The translations under genes were made by a program, and so were the position numbers. Source: Streptomyces lydicus (GTDB lineage: Bacteria; Actinomycetota; Actinomycetes; Streptomycetales; Streptomycetaceae). Taken from it: 64,000 nt of DNA. The stretch is taken from NCBI RefSeq assembly GCF_000717345.1, contig NZ_JNZA01000001.1, positions 248,001-312,000 on the forward strand, read 5' to 3'. This document shows positions 34,507 to 42,561 of this stretch, in pieces. A model generated the notes under the pieces. It had not been told where the DNA came from. It ran no database searches and saw only the letters and a list, made by a program, of their open reading frames with translations. How positions within the stretch are numbered: position 1 is the first letter of the stretch; every line of letters begins with the position of its first letter.

Positions 34507-36469
34507 GGGCCCGCACCTCCGCCCGCGGCCCGGCTGCCGCCGCTGCCTCACCCGTCTCGTCGGCGATGACGACACGCACCAGGAAGGGCAGCAGTTCGTG
34601 GACCGCCGGATCGTGGTCCAGCGGGACCACGAGCGGACGCATCCCTCGCGAGCGCAAGGCCCCGATCATGCGTTCACGCCCCGCCGGCTCTGCCAACCCG
34701 ATGCGTCGCCCGCCCGACACAGGGGCGCGCAACATACCCAACTGGGCCGGTGCGTAGGCTGGTTCGTGCGTCATTGCCGACTGCCGGTCGAGCAGCGCCG
34801 CACGGAGCCCCTCGGCAACCGACGCACACCCGCACGTCACGGCAACCGGGCGGTCTCCCTGCCACCAGGCGAGGACGGGCAGGCCCAGGGCCCCGCCGAT
34901 GTCGGCCACCTCGGCCGAGCCGCGGGAGGCTTGCAGCAGGTCGAGGAAGCGCCGCGCCCCTGGGGGCAGGGCCTCGGGATCCAGACGCACGGGCAGTGGG
35001 CGCGCCCGTCCCTGCGCCACATCGCGCAGGGCCAGGCGTACACAGTGCTGGGCGAGGCCGTCCGCCACGGCGTCGTCCCAGCTCAAGCGGGCGGCCACCC
35101 CGACCTCGTGGTCCGTCGCGAACGCCTGGCCCGCCGTCACCGCCTCGGCGCGCCGCTCGTCCAGCGCCCACCCCCACACGGTGTCCCCGGGCCCCAGCCG
35201 GCGGTCGTCGACCTGGCGCACCGCGTACGAGGCGAGCCCGCGCAATGCGGCGTTCCGTCGCGCCTCGGCGAAGCCCGTACCCGCCCCGTACACCGGTACG
35301 GCGCCCCACGTGTGCGGCACCGCCTCGGTCACGTTGAGCGGCACCTGCGTGAACTCCCGTTCGTCGAGGGCGCGCAGGACACCGACGTACGGATCGAAGC
35401 AGTGGGCCGCGCGCCGGGAGAAGGTGTCCACGTCCAGCGGCGGTGTGGCGCCGAGCCGTTCGAGCCGCCGGGTGAAATCCTTCCGTGTCTCCGGACGGGC
35501 GGGAACCGCGGTGGGGTGGGGCAGGAAGGCGTGCGTGGAGGTGCGCAGGGTCTCCAGATCGATGCGCGTGATCTCCTCTCGTCCGCCGACTGCGGCTTCC
35601 TGACCGGCGGCGATCCCGGTGAGTGCGGTGAATGCCGCGAGTCCGAGGTGCGCCGCGACCACCGCGGCGGCCGGCCCGGTGAGGAAGGCGTTGGGCCGGA
35701 ACGGGCCGCGGGCGCCGAGCCGCCGCCACGCCGAACGCCAGGCGGACCCGGGTGGCCCCAGCCACGCGATGTCATCCAGGACCAGCCCCTGCACCAGCAG
35801 CGTGCCCGACTCCCGGCACAACGCATCGAGCCGGACGGCCCGATCGACGCCTGCACCGTCCGCGACATGGAGCACGGCATCCGCCTGCTCGACCAACCGA
35901 CTCAACGTGCCGTCTTCCAACGGAGTGTGGTGCACGATCTGCTGCTGATCGCGCCCTGTGGCCTCAGCGGTGAGCTCCGCCATGCGCTCCATGTTGGTGC
36001 CGGGTGCGTCCGTGCACACCGCTCGCAGGCTGCGCACCCCCGAGCGCAGCGCCGAGCACACCAGAGAGACGAACACCGGACCCGAGCCCACCACCACCAT
36101 CTCGCTGTGGCGGTAGGTCTCGAACCGCCGCGCGGCGGAGTCGGCGTGGTACTCGATGAACGCGATCTCGGACGCATACGTCTCCAGCTCCCGCCGCGTG
36201 AGCCCGTGCGGCAGGTCCTCCCCGGCGTCGACCAGGCAGCCGGCGGCGCGCAGTTGGCCCACGAGCGTGTGCACCACCTGCCGCTTGTCGTTCGGCAGTC
36301 GCCCGACCAGCTCGTCAAGGTCGACCGAACCGTCGAGATGCGGGGCGAGCCGGTCCAGCCACTGGTAGGCGGATCTGCCACGCAGGGCCAGGTCGACCCC
36401 GGCACCGAAGACATGGACACCGTCGCCGGTCGGGACGTACAGGACATCGGACTTGAGTCGGGGGCGCAT
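34499..36469 (-). CDS. Leader-peptide-binding TOMM/thiopeptide biosynthesis protein (Ocin-ThiF-like)
   Basis: A 656-aa protein. The N-terminal 90 residues (LKSDVLYVPTGDGVHVFGAG, then a winged-helix-like stretch) resemble the RiPP recognition element region. Residues 110-330 are a degenerate E1/ThiF Rossmann-like domain (MVVVGSGPVFVSLVCSALR). The C-terminal half has a YcaO-partner-like domain without PxPxP. In thiopeptide pathways this partner binds the leader and delivers the core to the cyclodehydratase. The second of two tandem ATGs (36469) is chosen for spacing from GGAAGG. It is co-transcribed with the SagB-type gene. Confidence 0.82.
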   Translation of the reverse strand: MRPRLKSDVLYVPTGDGVHVFGAGVDLALRGRSAYQWLDRLAPHLDGSVDLDELVGRLPNDKRQVVHTLVGQLRAAGCLVDAGEDLPHGLTRRELETYASEIAFIEYHADSAARRFETYRHSEMVVVGSGPVFVSLVCSALRSGVRSLRAVCTDAPGTNMERMAELTAEATGRDQQQIVHHTPLEDGTLSRLVEQADAVLHVADGAGVDRAVRLDALCRESGTLLVQGLVLDDIAWLGPPGSAWRSAWRRLGARGPFRPNAFLTGPAAAVVAAHLGLAAFTALTGIAAGQEAAVGGREEITRIDLETLRTSTHAFLPHPTAVPARPETRKDFTRRLERLGATPPLDVDTFSRRAAHCFDPYVGVLRALDEREFTQVPLNVTEAVPHTWGAVPVYGAGTGFAEARRNAALRGLASYAVRQVDDRRLGPGDTVWGWALDERRAEAVTAGQAFATDHEVGVAARLSWDDAVADGLAQHCVRLALRDVAQGRARPLPVRLDPEALPPGARRFLDLLQASRGSAEVADIGGALGLPVLAWWQGDRPVAVTCGCASVAEGLRAALLDRQSAMTHEPAYAPAQLGMLRAPVSGGRRIGLAEPAGRERMIGALRSRGMRPLVVPLDHDPAVHELLPFLVRVVIADETGEAAAAAGPRAEVRALA

Positions 36470-36561
36470 CATCCGCCTTCCGGGTCGGGTATCCACCGGT
36501 CCGGCATCCGATGTGCCATCGAGTCCGGCGTCGGCACCTGCAGTCGGTTGGAGCCCAGCCG

Positions 36562-36607
36562 AGTATCACGGCAGTCCACGACCGTGTCTTCACGGTCGGG
36601 CCACAGG
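36562..36607 (-). promoter_or_regulatory. Conserved box plus -10 upstream of the leader-binding-protein operon
   Basis: The 13-mer GACCGTGAAGACA (minus strand, 36585-36597) with the flanking CCTGTGGCCC matches the box upstream of the precursor gene. GATACT (36562-36567 on the minus strand) lies 18 nt downstream of the GAAGAC within the box, so the box may contain the -35 region. Confidence 0.55.
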
Positions 36608-36703
36608 GTGGACCACAGGTTGCGGTCGGCACCGGGTCTCGCTACACCCGCCGGCGGCCGCACCTCAGCCGGCCGCGTCACCCACCTCTCCGATCAGCGC
36701 ACT

Positions 36704-38593
36704 TCATCGGTCCTTGGCCAGGGCGACGAGTTCTGCGAACAGGCCGTCAGCGTGGAGCAGATCGTCGTAGGTTCCGTCCTCGATCACGCGCCCGTCCTCC
36801 ATGACGATGATCCGGTCAGCGAGGCGCGTGTTCTCCAGCTGATGGGTCACGACGATCGTCATGCAGTCGGCGGCCATGCGCTTGATCTCCAGGAAGATCT
36901 GGTGCTCTCCTCGGGCGTCCATCTGCGAGGTCGGTTCGTCCAGGATCAGCAGCGGTGTTTGTCGGTACAGCGCGCGTCCGCACACCAGTCGCTGCCACTG
37001 TCCGCCGGAGAGTTCCACGCCGCCGAACAACTCACGGGCCAAGAGGGTGTCGAGCTGGTTCGGCAGTTTCTCCACGGCGTTGCGCATGCCGACAGCGTCG
37101 ATGGCCTGCCACACCAGGTCGTCGTCCCAGGTCTTGGGCTGGCCGAGGGTGATGTTCTCGCGGACCCGCAGCGGCCAGGTGGCGAAATTCTGTGGGACGA
37201 GCGCGGTCCGCTTCCACACGGCGTCGACGTCGGCTGCCGAAAGGTCGATCCCGTCCCACAGGACGCGGCCCTTATCGGCGAGGAGGATGCCGGTGATGAG
37301 CTTGGTGAGCGTGGACTTGCCGGAGCCGTTCTCCCCGACGACGGCCAGGATCTCGCCCCGGCGCAGGCTCAGGGAGACGCCATTGACGGCAGGTTCCTCC
37401 TTGCCCGGGTACCTGTAGACGACTTCGTCGAGCCGGATCTCGTTCACTTGCCGCGGGATCGTCAGTTCTCCTCGCTTGGGGGCGCGTGCGTCGGCCATGG
37501 CGAGGAAGGCGCGCATGTCGGAGAGGTAGAGCGAGGTGTGGAACATGGCGGCGCCCTGGATGACCACCTGGGAGAGCGCGCCGAGGGCGGTCTGCACGGC
37601 GACGAGGGCGGTAGCCGCTACCGGCAGGGGGACGCGGCCGGTGGTGGCCAGCCAGCCGAGCGTGCCCCAGGTGCCCAGCAGGAAGATGCCGCCGAGGGCA
37701 CTGGAGAACAGGTCGATGCGCAGGCGGCGTGGCGCGGAGCCCAGGGTTCGCCGGTCGATGCGCTCGGACAGGGCGCGGTACCAGTACAGGAGATAGGCGG
37801 TCATGCCGTTGGCGCGGACCTCGTCGCCATGGCGAGGGAGCGTGGCCCACCAGCGCATCATGCCCCGCACGTTGCGGTCGCCGATGTTGAGGAAGTGCGT
37901 CTCGTAGTCCACCCGGGCCCGCAGGACCGCACCGATGCCGGCCGGGAGTACAGCGAGCAGCAGGACCGGGAGCAGCATCCAGTGCAGCACGGTGATGACG
38001 CCGCCCGCGGCCACCATACGGACGACGGCGGCCATGAGCCGCTGGGCGTCGTCGACCATGGTGGCGGTGCGAATCGTGCCGATCTCCGCGGCCTCCTGCC
38101 GGTCGGAGAACCCGTCCTCGCTGTAGGCCGATGCCTCGACCCGGCAGGTGGCCTCGACCAGCGCCACGTCGGCCTCGGTCATCAGTCGGGGAGTGATCCG
38201 GTTGGAGGCGTAGGAGGCGAGCGCCGTGCTGATACGTCCGGTGCCGGCTGCGACGGTGACCACGATCAGAGCAGGCAGAGCACTGTGCAGGCGTTCCGGG
38301 ACGGGGCCGGATGAGAGCAGATGCGTCATGGCCTTCGCGGTGAACGCGAGCGTGACGGAGGCTGCCGCACCGGTGAGGATCTGGCAGAGCACGAGAATCA
38401 GTACGGCGGGCCGGTCTACGGTCCATGCCATGCGGAGGGTGTGCCCGAGGACGGCGGGCAGACGGCTGCTCATCTTGAGAAAGCCGACCTCTGCCAGCGG
38501 GTTCTTGCCGAACTCGCCCTCGAATTCGATGGTTGCCGGAGGCGGAGGGGGAGGGGTCTCCTCGTTGGCAGTGGCGGCGTCGGTCACGGTCAC
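36704..38593 (-). CDS. ABC exporter (fused permease and ATPase)
   Basis: A 629-aa half-transporter. An ABC transmembrane domain with about six helices is followed by a nucleotide-binding domain: Walker A GENGSGKST, Q-loop VPQNFATW, signature LSGGQWQR, Walker B LLILDEP and H-loop VVTHQ. The GTG at 38593 is chosen because AGGAGGG lies 6 bases upstream; this gives a 70-residue N-terminus with a Pro run. It probably dimerises to export the thiopeptide or confer self-protection. It lies 234 bp upstream of the leader-binding-protein gene, with its own promoter region. Confidence 0.9.
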   Translation of the reverse strand: MTVTDAATANEETPPPPPPATIEFEGEFGKNPLAEVGFLKMSSRLPAVLGHTLRMAWTVDRPAVLILVLCQILTGAAASVTLAFTAKAMTHLLSSGPVPERLHSALPALIVVTVAAGTGRISTALASYASNRITPRLMTEADVALVEATCRVEASAYSEDGFSDRQEAAEIGTIRTATMVDDAQRLMAAVVRMVAAGGVITVLHWMLLPVLLLAVLPAGIGAVLRARVDYETHFLNIGDRNVRGMMRWWATLPRHGDEVRANGMTAYLLYWYRALSERIDRRTLGSAPRRLRIDLFSSALGGIFLLGTWGTLGWLATTGRVPLPVAATALVAVQTALGALSQVVIQGAAMFHTSLYLSDMRAFLAMADARAPKRGELTIPRQVNEIRLDEVVYRYPGKEEPAVNGVSLSLRRGEILAVVGENGSGKSTLTKLITGILLADKGRVLWDGIDLSAADVDAVWKRTALVPQNFATWPLRVRENITLGQPKTWDDDLVWQAIDAVGMRNAVEKLPNQLDTLLARELFGGVELSGGQWQRLVCGRALYRQTPLLILDEPTSQMDARGEHQIFLEIKRMAADCMTIVVTHQLENTRLADRIIVMEDGRVIEDGTYDDLLHADGLFAELVALAKDR

Positions 38594-38937
38594 CTGTGTC
38601 CCTCCTGGGGTCGGTCCCGAACCTGGATGGCTCGGCAGTGCACGGCATAACGACGTGCCGCCGGATTCGAACGCGCTCGATTCCGGACGCATGTGAGCCC
38701 GGGCGCGGCAAGGGCCCGAACGCGTGGGCGCCGTACCTGTGCGGCCAGCGGACGGGGGCGCTTGGCCGAATCGCCGCTACCCGAAACACCTGGTGCGCAT
38801 GAGGTCTACGGCCCATCCGCCGAGCCGTCGCCGTCGGCTCCTTGAGCTTCGCGCCCTTCGCTACCGGCCTGCGGATGTCAGGGGCTGGGAGGCGCCGCTC
38901 GCGGCCAACAGCCCGCGTGGGCTGCCCTGGTGAAGGC
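38594..38937. other. Divergent intergenic region of the cluster
   Basis: No gene seen between the leftward ABC exporter and the rightward SGNH-hydrolase/MFS operon. It holds the exporter promoter, which was not located. The conserved 13-mer of the biosynthetic operons is absent here. Confidence 0.35.
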
Positions 38938-38966
38938 TTGAGAATGCATACGGTCGACTGTACGCT
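38938..38966 (+). promoter_or_regulatory. Promoter with embedded TetR-type operator for the hydrolase/MFS operon
   Basis: TTGAGA (38938-38943) and TACGCT (38961-38966) are separated by 17 bp, and the -10 ends 7 nt before the ATG at 38974, giving a leaderless message. Between them ATACGGTCGACTGTAC (38948-38963) is an imperfect palindrome nearly identical to the site at the tetR start (42015-42030). Binding there would block the promoter. Confidence 0.65.
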
Positions 38967-38973
38967 TTTCTGC

Positions 38974-39651
38974 ATGGAGCAACTCGTCTTCACTGAAGCG
39001 ACCGACCCGTTCTGTCTGGACCAGGCAGATGCCGTGGCATTGCTGACCGGAGCCCCGTGGGGCAGGTATGCCGTTATCGGCGACAGACTTTCGGCGGGAA
39101 CCGGCGATCCCACCCCGGGCTACCAGGATCAAGGCTGGTCAGACCGGGTCGCTGGTGTCTTGCGGTCCGTCCGGCCGGATCTGCAATACCTCAATGTCTC
39201 TGAGGTCGGGGCAACAACCGCCCAGACGCTCGAGAACCAGGTGGCCCGCATGGCTGAGTTCTCCCCGGACCTGCTCCACCTGCCATGCGGAGCCAACGAC
39301 ATCGTGCGACGCTGGCCGGACTTCGGCGAGATAGAACGAACCCTTCGGCAGATGTACAGCCTGGCGAAGGGGACGGGCGCCTTGCTGACCACTTTCACGC
39401 TCGGCAGGGCGTATGACGTCCCGGTATTCCCTGACTGGCCGGAGCGGATTGCCGCGGTCAACGAGATCGTGCGCGGGCTGGCTTCCGAATACGACGCCCT
39501 CGTGGTGGACATGTGGGATCACCCGGTCAACGACCGCGGCAATTTGCTCAGTGAAGACCGTATCCACTTCTCGACCTCGGGTCAGGCCGTTATGGCGACC
39601 GAGGTGGTCAAGATGCTGGCCAGTTCCCTGGGACGTGCCGCATCGGCGTAA
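38974..39651 (+). CDS. SGNH/GDSL-hydrolase-like protein with altered nucleophile motif
   Basis: A 225-aa protein of the SGNH hydrolase fold: block I AVIGDRLSAGTGDP, block II-like GATTAQTLENQV, block III CGANDIV and block V DRIHFSTSGQ with the Asp-x-x-His pair. In block I the catalytic Ser of GDS is Arg38 (codon AGA, one base from AGC), so classic esterase activity may be lost, unless Ser40 substitutes. The start at 38974 is chosen because the promoter predicts transcription beginning there; an in-frame ATG at 38944 with GAAGG upstream is the alternative. It precedes the MFS gene and is probably under TetR control. Confidence 0.8.
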   Translation: MEQLVFTEATDPFCLDQADAVALLTGAPWGRYAVIGDRLSAGTGDPTPGYQDQGWSDRVAGVLRSVRPDLQYLNVSEVGATTAQTLENQVARMAEFSPDLLHLPCGANDIVRRWPDFGEIERTLRQMYSLAKGTGALLTTFTLGRAYDVPVFPDWPERIAAVNEIVRGLASEYDALVVDMWDHPVNDRGNLLSEDRIHFSTSGQAVMATEVVKMLASSLGRAASA

Positions 39652-39749
39652 TCATCGCCCCGGGCCTGACCCCCGCCTGGCGAAACCGCCAGCCGAGCTT
39701 CCGGAATTCATGCAGTGCCGAACCCCAACAATTAAAGAGGTCTCTTATC

Positions 39750-41204
39750 GTGGCAAGTAGTCAGCAATCAGTTAGCCGGCCGGTAGCGACCGCGAAAGCT
39801 GACGCCATTCCGTGGATGACGATGTCGATCGTCTTGGCCGCCCTGTTCATGGCGGTCCTCGACTCGTTCATCGTCGTGGTCGCCGACCCCTCGATCGTGG
39901 CGGACCTGCATGCCTCCGACAGCGATGTTCAGTGGGTTCTGGCGGGGTATCAACTGAGTTACGCGGTCTTCATCATCACCGCTACTCGCCTGGCTGACCT
40001 GTACGGCCGCAAGCGAACGTTCCTTTTCGGGGTCGCCCTCTTCACGCTGGCATCAGTCGCTTGTGCACTGTCACCGAACGCAGGCAGCCTTATCGCCGCG
40101 CGTGTCATCCAGGGCCTGGGAGCCGCCCTGATGGTTCCTCAGGTGTTCGCGTTCGTCACGGTGCTGGTGCCGGCGGCGAGGCGGCACAGCGTCTACGGCG
40201 TGGTCGGCATTGTCATGGGTATGGCCACCATCGGCGGACAGGTCGTCGGCGGACTGCTCATCGGCGCCAACCTGTTCGACTCCGGCTGGCGCATGGTGTT
40301 CTGGGTGAACGTGCCGATCGGAATCGTCCTGTTCCTGCTCGCCGTGCGTTTCGTGCCGGAGACTGGCCGAGCCGCTACCCGCAAGCTGGACATGCCCGGC
40401 GTCCTGGTGCTCAGCGTGGCCCTCTTCCTGCTGGTGCTCCCGCTGATCCAGGGGCAGGAGGCAGGCTGGCCAGGGTGGGTCTGGGCTTGCTTCGCGGGCA
40501 GCGCGGTCGCGTTCGGCTTGTTCGTCGCGATCGAGCGGCGCCTGGAACGGCGGGGCGGGGATCCGCTGGTCCCGCTGACGCTGTTCAAGCAGCGCTCGTT
40601 CTCGCTCGGCATCATTCTCGTCCTCGCCCTGTACGCGCTGATCTACTCGTACTACCTGGCCTTGTCGGTAACGATGCAGCAGGGCCTCAACATGTCGGCG
40701 CTCGGCGCGGGCCTGGTCCAGGCGCCGGCAGCCACGGCATTCTTCGTGTTCAGCATGGTAGCGAGCCGGATCATTCCGAAATACGGACGACGTGTCCTAG
40801 AGGTAGGGGCGGTCATTCTGGCGATCGGTTACCTGGCGACCGGCGTCTTGCTGGTGTCCGGCCCGCGGATCACTCCGCTGCTCGTGATTCCCACCCTCAT
40901 TCTGCAGAGCGTCGGCGGCGGACTGGTCATCACGCCGGCGCTCAACACGGTGCTGAGCCGCGTCAAGCCGGAGTCGGCCGGTGTCGCTTCAGGGGTCTTG
41001 TCCACGGCTCAGCAGGTGGGCGGAGCGCTGGGCGTTGCCGCTATCGGAGCGGTCTTCTTCAGCTCGTTCCATCCCGCGGAAGTCGGCAGGGTCGCCGCCG
41101 CCGGTCACGCCTTTGCTGTCGCGTCCTTCGGGGTGTTGGCCTTCGCTGTCATAGCGGGAATCGTCGTCTTCCTTCTGCCGAAGCGGCCGGCAACTCAGGC
41201 ATGA
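39750..41204 (+). CDS. MFS drug exporter (DHA2, 14-helix type)
   Basis: A 484-aa transporter with about 14 hydrophobic helices. MAVLDSFIVVVADPSI resembles the LDxTxVNVALP motif C region of DHA2 exporters, and RLADLYGRKR is the MFS loop 2-3 motif. The GTG at 39750 has AGAGG upstream. It lies 98 bp after the SGNH gene and is followed by a strong terminator. In this position it is probably a proton-driven exporter of the cluster product or of related compounds, derepressed through the adjacent TetR protein. Confidence 0.9.
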   Translation: MASSQQSVSRPVATAKADAIPWMTMSIVLAALFMAVLDSFIVVVADPSIVADLHASDSDVQWVLAGYQLSYAVFIITATRLADLYGRKRTFLFGVALFTLASVACALSPNAGSLIAARVIQGLGAALMVPQVFAFVTVLVPAARRHSVYGVVGIVMGMATIGGQVVGGLLIGANLFDSGWRMVFWVNVPIGIVLFLLAVRFVPETGRAATRKLDMPGVLVLSVALFLLVLPLIQGQEAGWPGWVWACFAGSAVAFGLFVAIERRLERRGGDPLVPLTLFKQRSFSLGIILVLALYALIYSYYLALSVTMQQGLNMSALGAGLVQAPAATAFFVFSMVASRIIPKYGRRVLEVGAVILAIGYLATGVLLVSGPRITPLLVIPTLILQSVGGGLVITPALNTVLSRVKPESAGVASGVLSTAQQVGGALGVAAIGAVFFSSFHPAEVGRVAAAGHAFAVASFGVLAFAVIAGIVVFLLPKRPATQA

Positions 41205-41260
41205 GGGCGAGTATCACCAGCCATGGCCAGGGCCGAGGATGAAGCGGGCCCAGCCGTAGC

Positions 41261-41291
41261 GACGTCCGGGCAGCTCAATTGCCCGGACGTC
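41261..41291 (+). terminator. Hairpin terminator of the MFS operon
   Basis: A perfect 12-bp stem, GACGTCCGGGCA with its complement, around a 7-nt loop, 57 bp after the MFS stop. Confidence 0.8.
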
Positions 41292-41337
41292 CACCCTTCG
41301 GAGAGCCCGGCTCTCGGATGAGGGTGAAGAACGGCAA

Positions 41338-41375
41338 GCGACGAGGTGGTGGACCTCGGTCCACCCCCTCGTCGC
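41338..41375 (-). terminator. Hairpin terminator of the tetR gene
   Basis: A 9-bp outer stem (GCGACGAGG/CCTCGTCGC) continues after one mismatch into an inner GGTGGACC/GGTCCACC arm. It lies 24 bp beyond the tetR stop and could also back up the MFS terminator. Confidence 0.7.
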
Positions 41376-41398
41376 GTCATTGTCGCGTCATCGCCGCG

Positions 41399-42016
41399 TT
41401 ATTGCGGGGCGGTCAGCAGGCCCTCGACAATGCGGCGGACCTTGTCCACCGCGCTGTCGTCCCCGAGCCGAAGAGCCGTGTTTGCGGCGCACAGCACCGC
41501 GTCGATCTGGAAGACGGCGAGTTCGACGTCCAAGTCCGCGATCTCACCGGCGTCAATGGCGTGCCGCAGTTCGCCGGCGATGACGTCGAGCCACTGCTGC
41601 TGGTCGCGGAAGAGCGCGTCATGGACGGGCCCGGTCCTGCCGTCGAACTCCGCGAGATTCGCGGCTCGGAAGCAGCCGCCTGCGAACAGCGGGGTCGAGG
41701 CGTAGACGACCCACGCGTCGATAAGCGCGCGCAGACGTGCGACGCCGCGCGGCGCGGACCTGGCCGGCCGGACGACATGGTCGATGAACATCTCGCGGGC
41801 GAAGTCGATGGCCGCCAGCTGCAGCGCTTCCTTCGTCTTGAAGAGCGTCTGGATGCCCGCCTTGCTGTGTCCGGTGTCCGTGGCCAGGCGGCCGAAACTG
41901 ACCCCTTCGAGACCGTCGAGCGAGGCGATGTCGACCGCCCGCTCCAGTACGACCTTCCGGGTCCGGGCACCGCGCAGGAGGCGCTTGTCGGTGACATCTG
42001 CCGCGGCACTACACAT
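41399..42016 (-). CDS. TetR-family repressor
   Basis: A 205-aa TetR regulator with the HTH at about residues 18-65 (VLERAVDIASLDGLEGVSFGRLA, recognition helix HSKAGIQTLFKTKEAL) and a ligand domain resembling TetR_C proteins of the YxaF/AcrR type (FAGGCFRAANLAEFDG). The gene appears leaderless: TACGAT lies 7 nt before the ATG and there is no ribosome-binding site. The palindrome overlapping its -10 and start recurs at the promoter of the SGNH/MFS operon, so it probably autoregulates and represses the exporter. The ligand may be the thiopeptide or an intermediate. Confidence 0.88.
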   Translation of the reverse strand: MCSAAADVTDKRLLRGARTRKVVLERAVDIASLDGLEGVSFGRLATDTGHSKAGIQTLFKTKEALQLAAIDFAREMFIDHVVRPARSAPRGVARLRALIDAWVVYASTPLFAGGCFRAANLAEFDGRTGPVHDALFRDQQQWLDVIAGELRHAIDAGEIADLDVELAVFQIDAVLCAANTALRLGDDSAVDKVRRIVEGLLTAPQ

Positions 42017-42053
42017 ACGGTCGATCGTACCCCAGCTCGGCGGGCCTGGTCAG
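42015..42053 (-). promoter_or_regulatory. tetR promoter and operator
   Basis: On the minus strand CTGACC (42048-42053) and TACGAT (42024-42029) are 18 bp apart. ATACGGTCGATCGTAC (42015-42030, plus strand) overlaps the -10 and the start codon, and matches the hydrolase/MFS operator at 14 of 16 bases. Confidence 0.6.
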
Positions 42054-42561
42054 TGAGCGGTATGCGGTATCGGAACGAGGTGTCGTTCTGGCGGTAGATC
42101 CTGGCGAACGGCCCCCAGCGCAAGCGCTGCCTGGTGTCTTCGGCTTCTTCGAGGTGCCGGTCCACGCCGGCTTTGAGGCGGAGGCGGGCGGAGGACCGCG
42201 CCACCGGCAGCGCCACTCGGTGGCCTGTTGCTGACGGAACCTTTCGAGCAGATCCAGGGTCTTCATGTGCAGTTCCTTACGCTGGTGCCTGACGAAGGCC
42301 GCCAGGAGGAACGCCAGGAGGAACAGGGAACGGCCCTCGGCTGCCGGCACCGTGAGACCCAGGGAGTCGCGGCGTGAACAGACGCAGGAGAAGTGGACCG
42401 CACTCGCGACGCAGCACCCGATGATGAGCTGACGGTCTGCGGGGAGCAGTTGGGTGCGCCGCCGGCAATGCCCCCGACTGCTTCGCTAGCGCGGTGCTCG
42501 TCCCAACTGGCCGACAGGCCCCCGCGCTTTCAGCGCTTTCAATGGAAAACGAGGTGGCGAG
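42017..42561. other. Degenerate region downstream of the cluster edge
   Basis: No intact gene. Two overlapping leftward frames (about 42060-42330) have some coding character (for instance FARIYRQNDTSFRYRIP and MKTLDLLERFRQQQATEW) but neither forms a recognisable protein. This may be a frameshifted remnant of a small ORF. Confidence 0.35.

Noticed and set aside
34373..38314. A 1313-codon rightward ORF across the cluster.
   Set aside because: It is the complementary-strand shadow of the leader-binding-protein and ABC exporter genes, a common artefact of GC-rich codons.
42009..42350. A leftward ORF with MKTLDLLERFRQQQATEW and an overlapping frame with FARIYRQNDTSFRYRIP.
   Set aside because: The two pieces do not assemble into a recognisable protein; kept only as a comment on a degenerate region.
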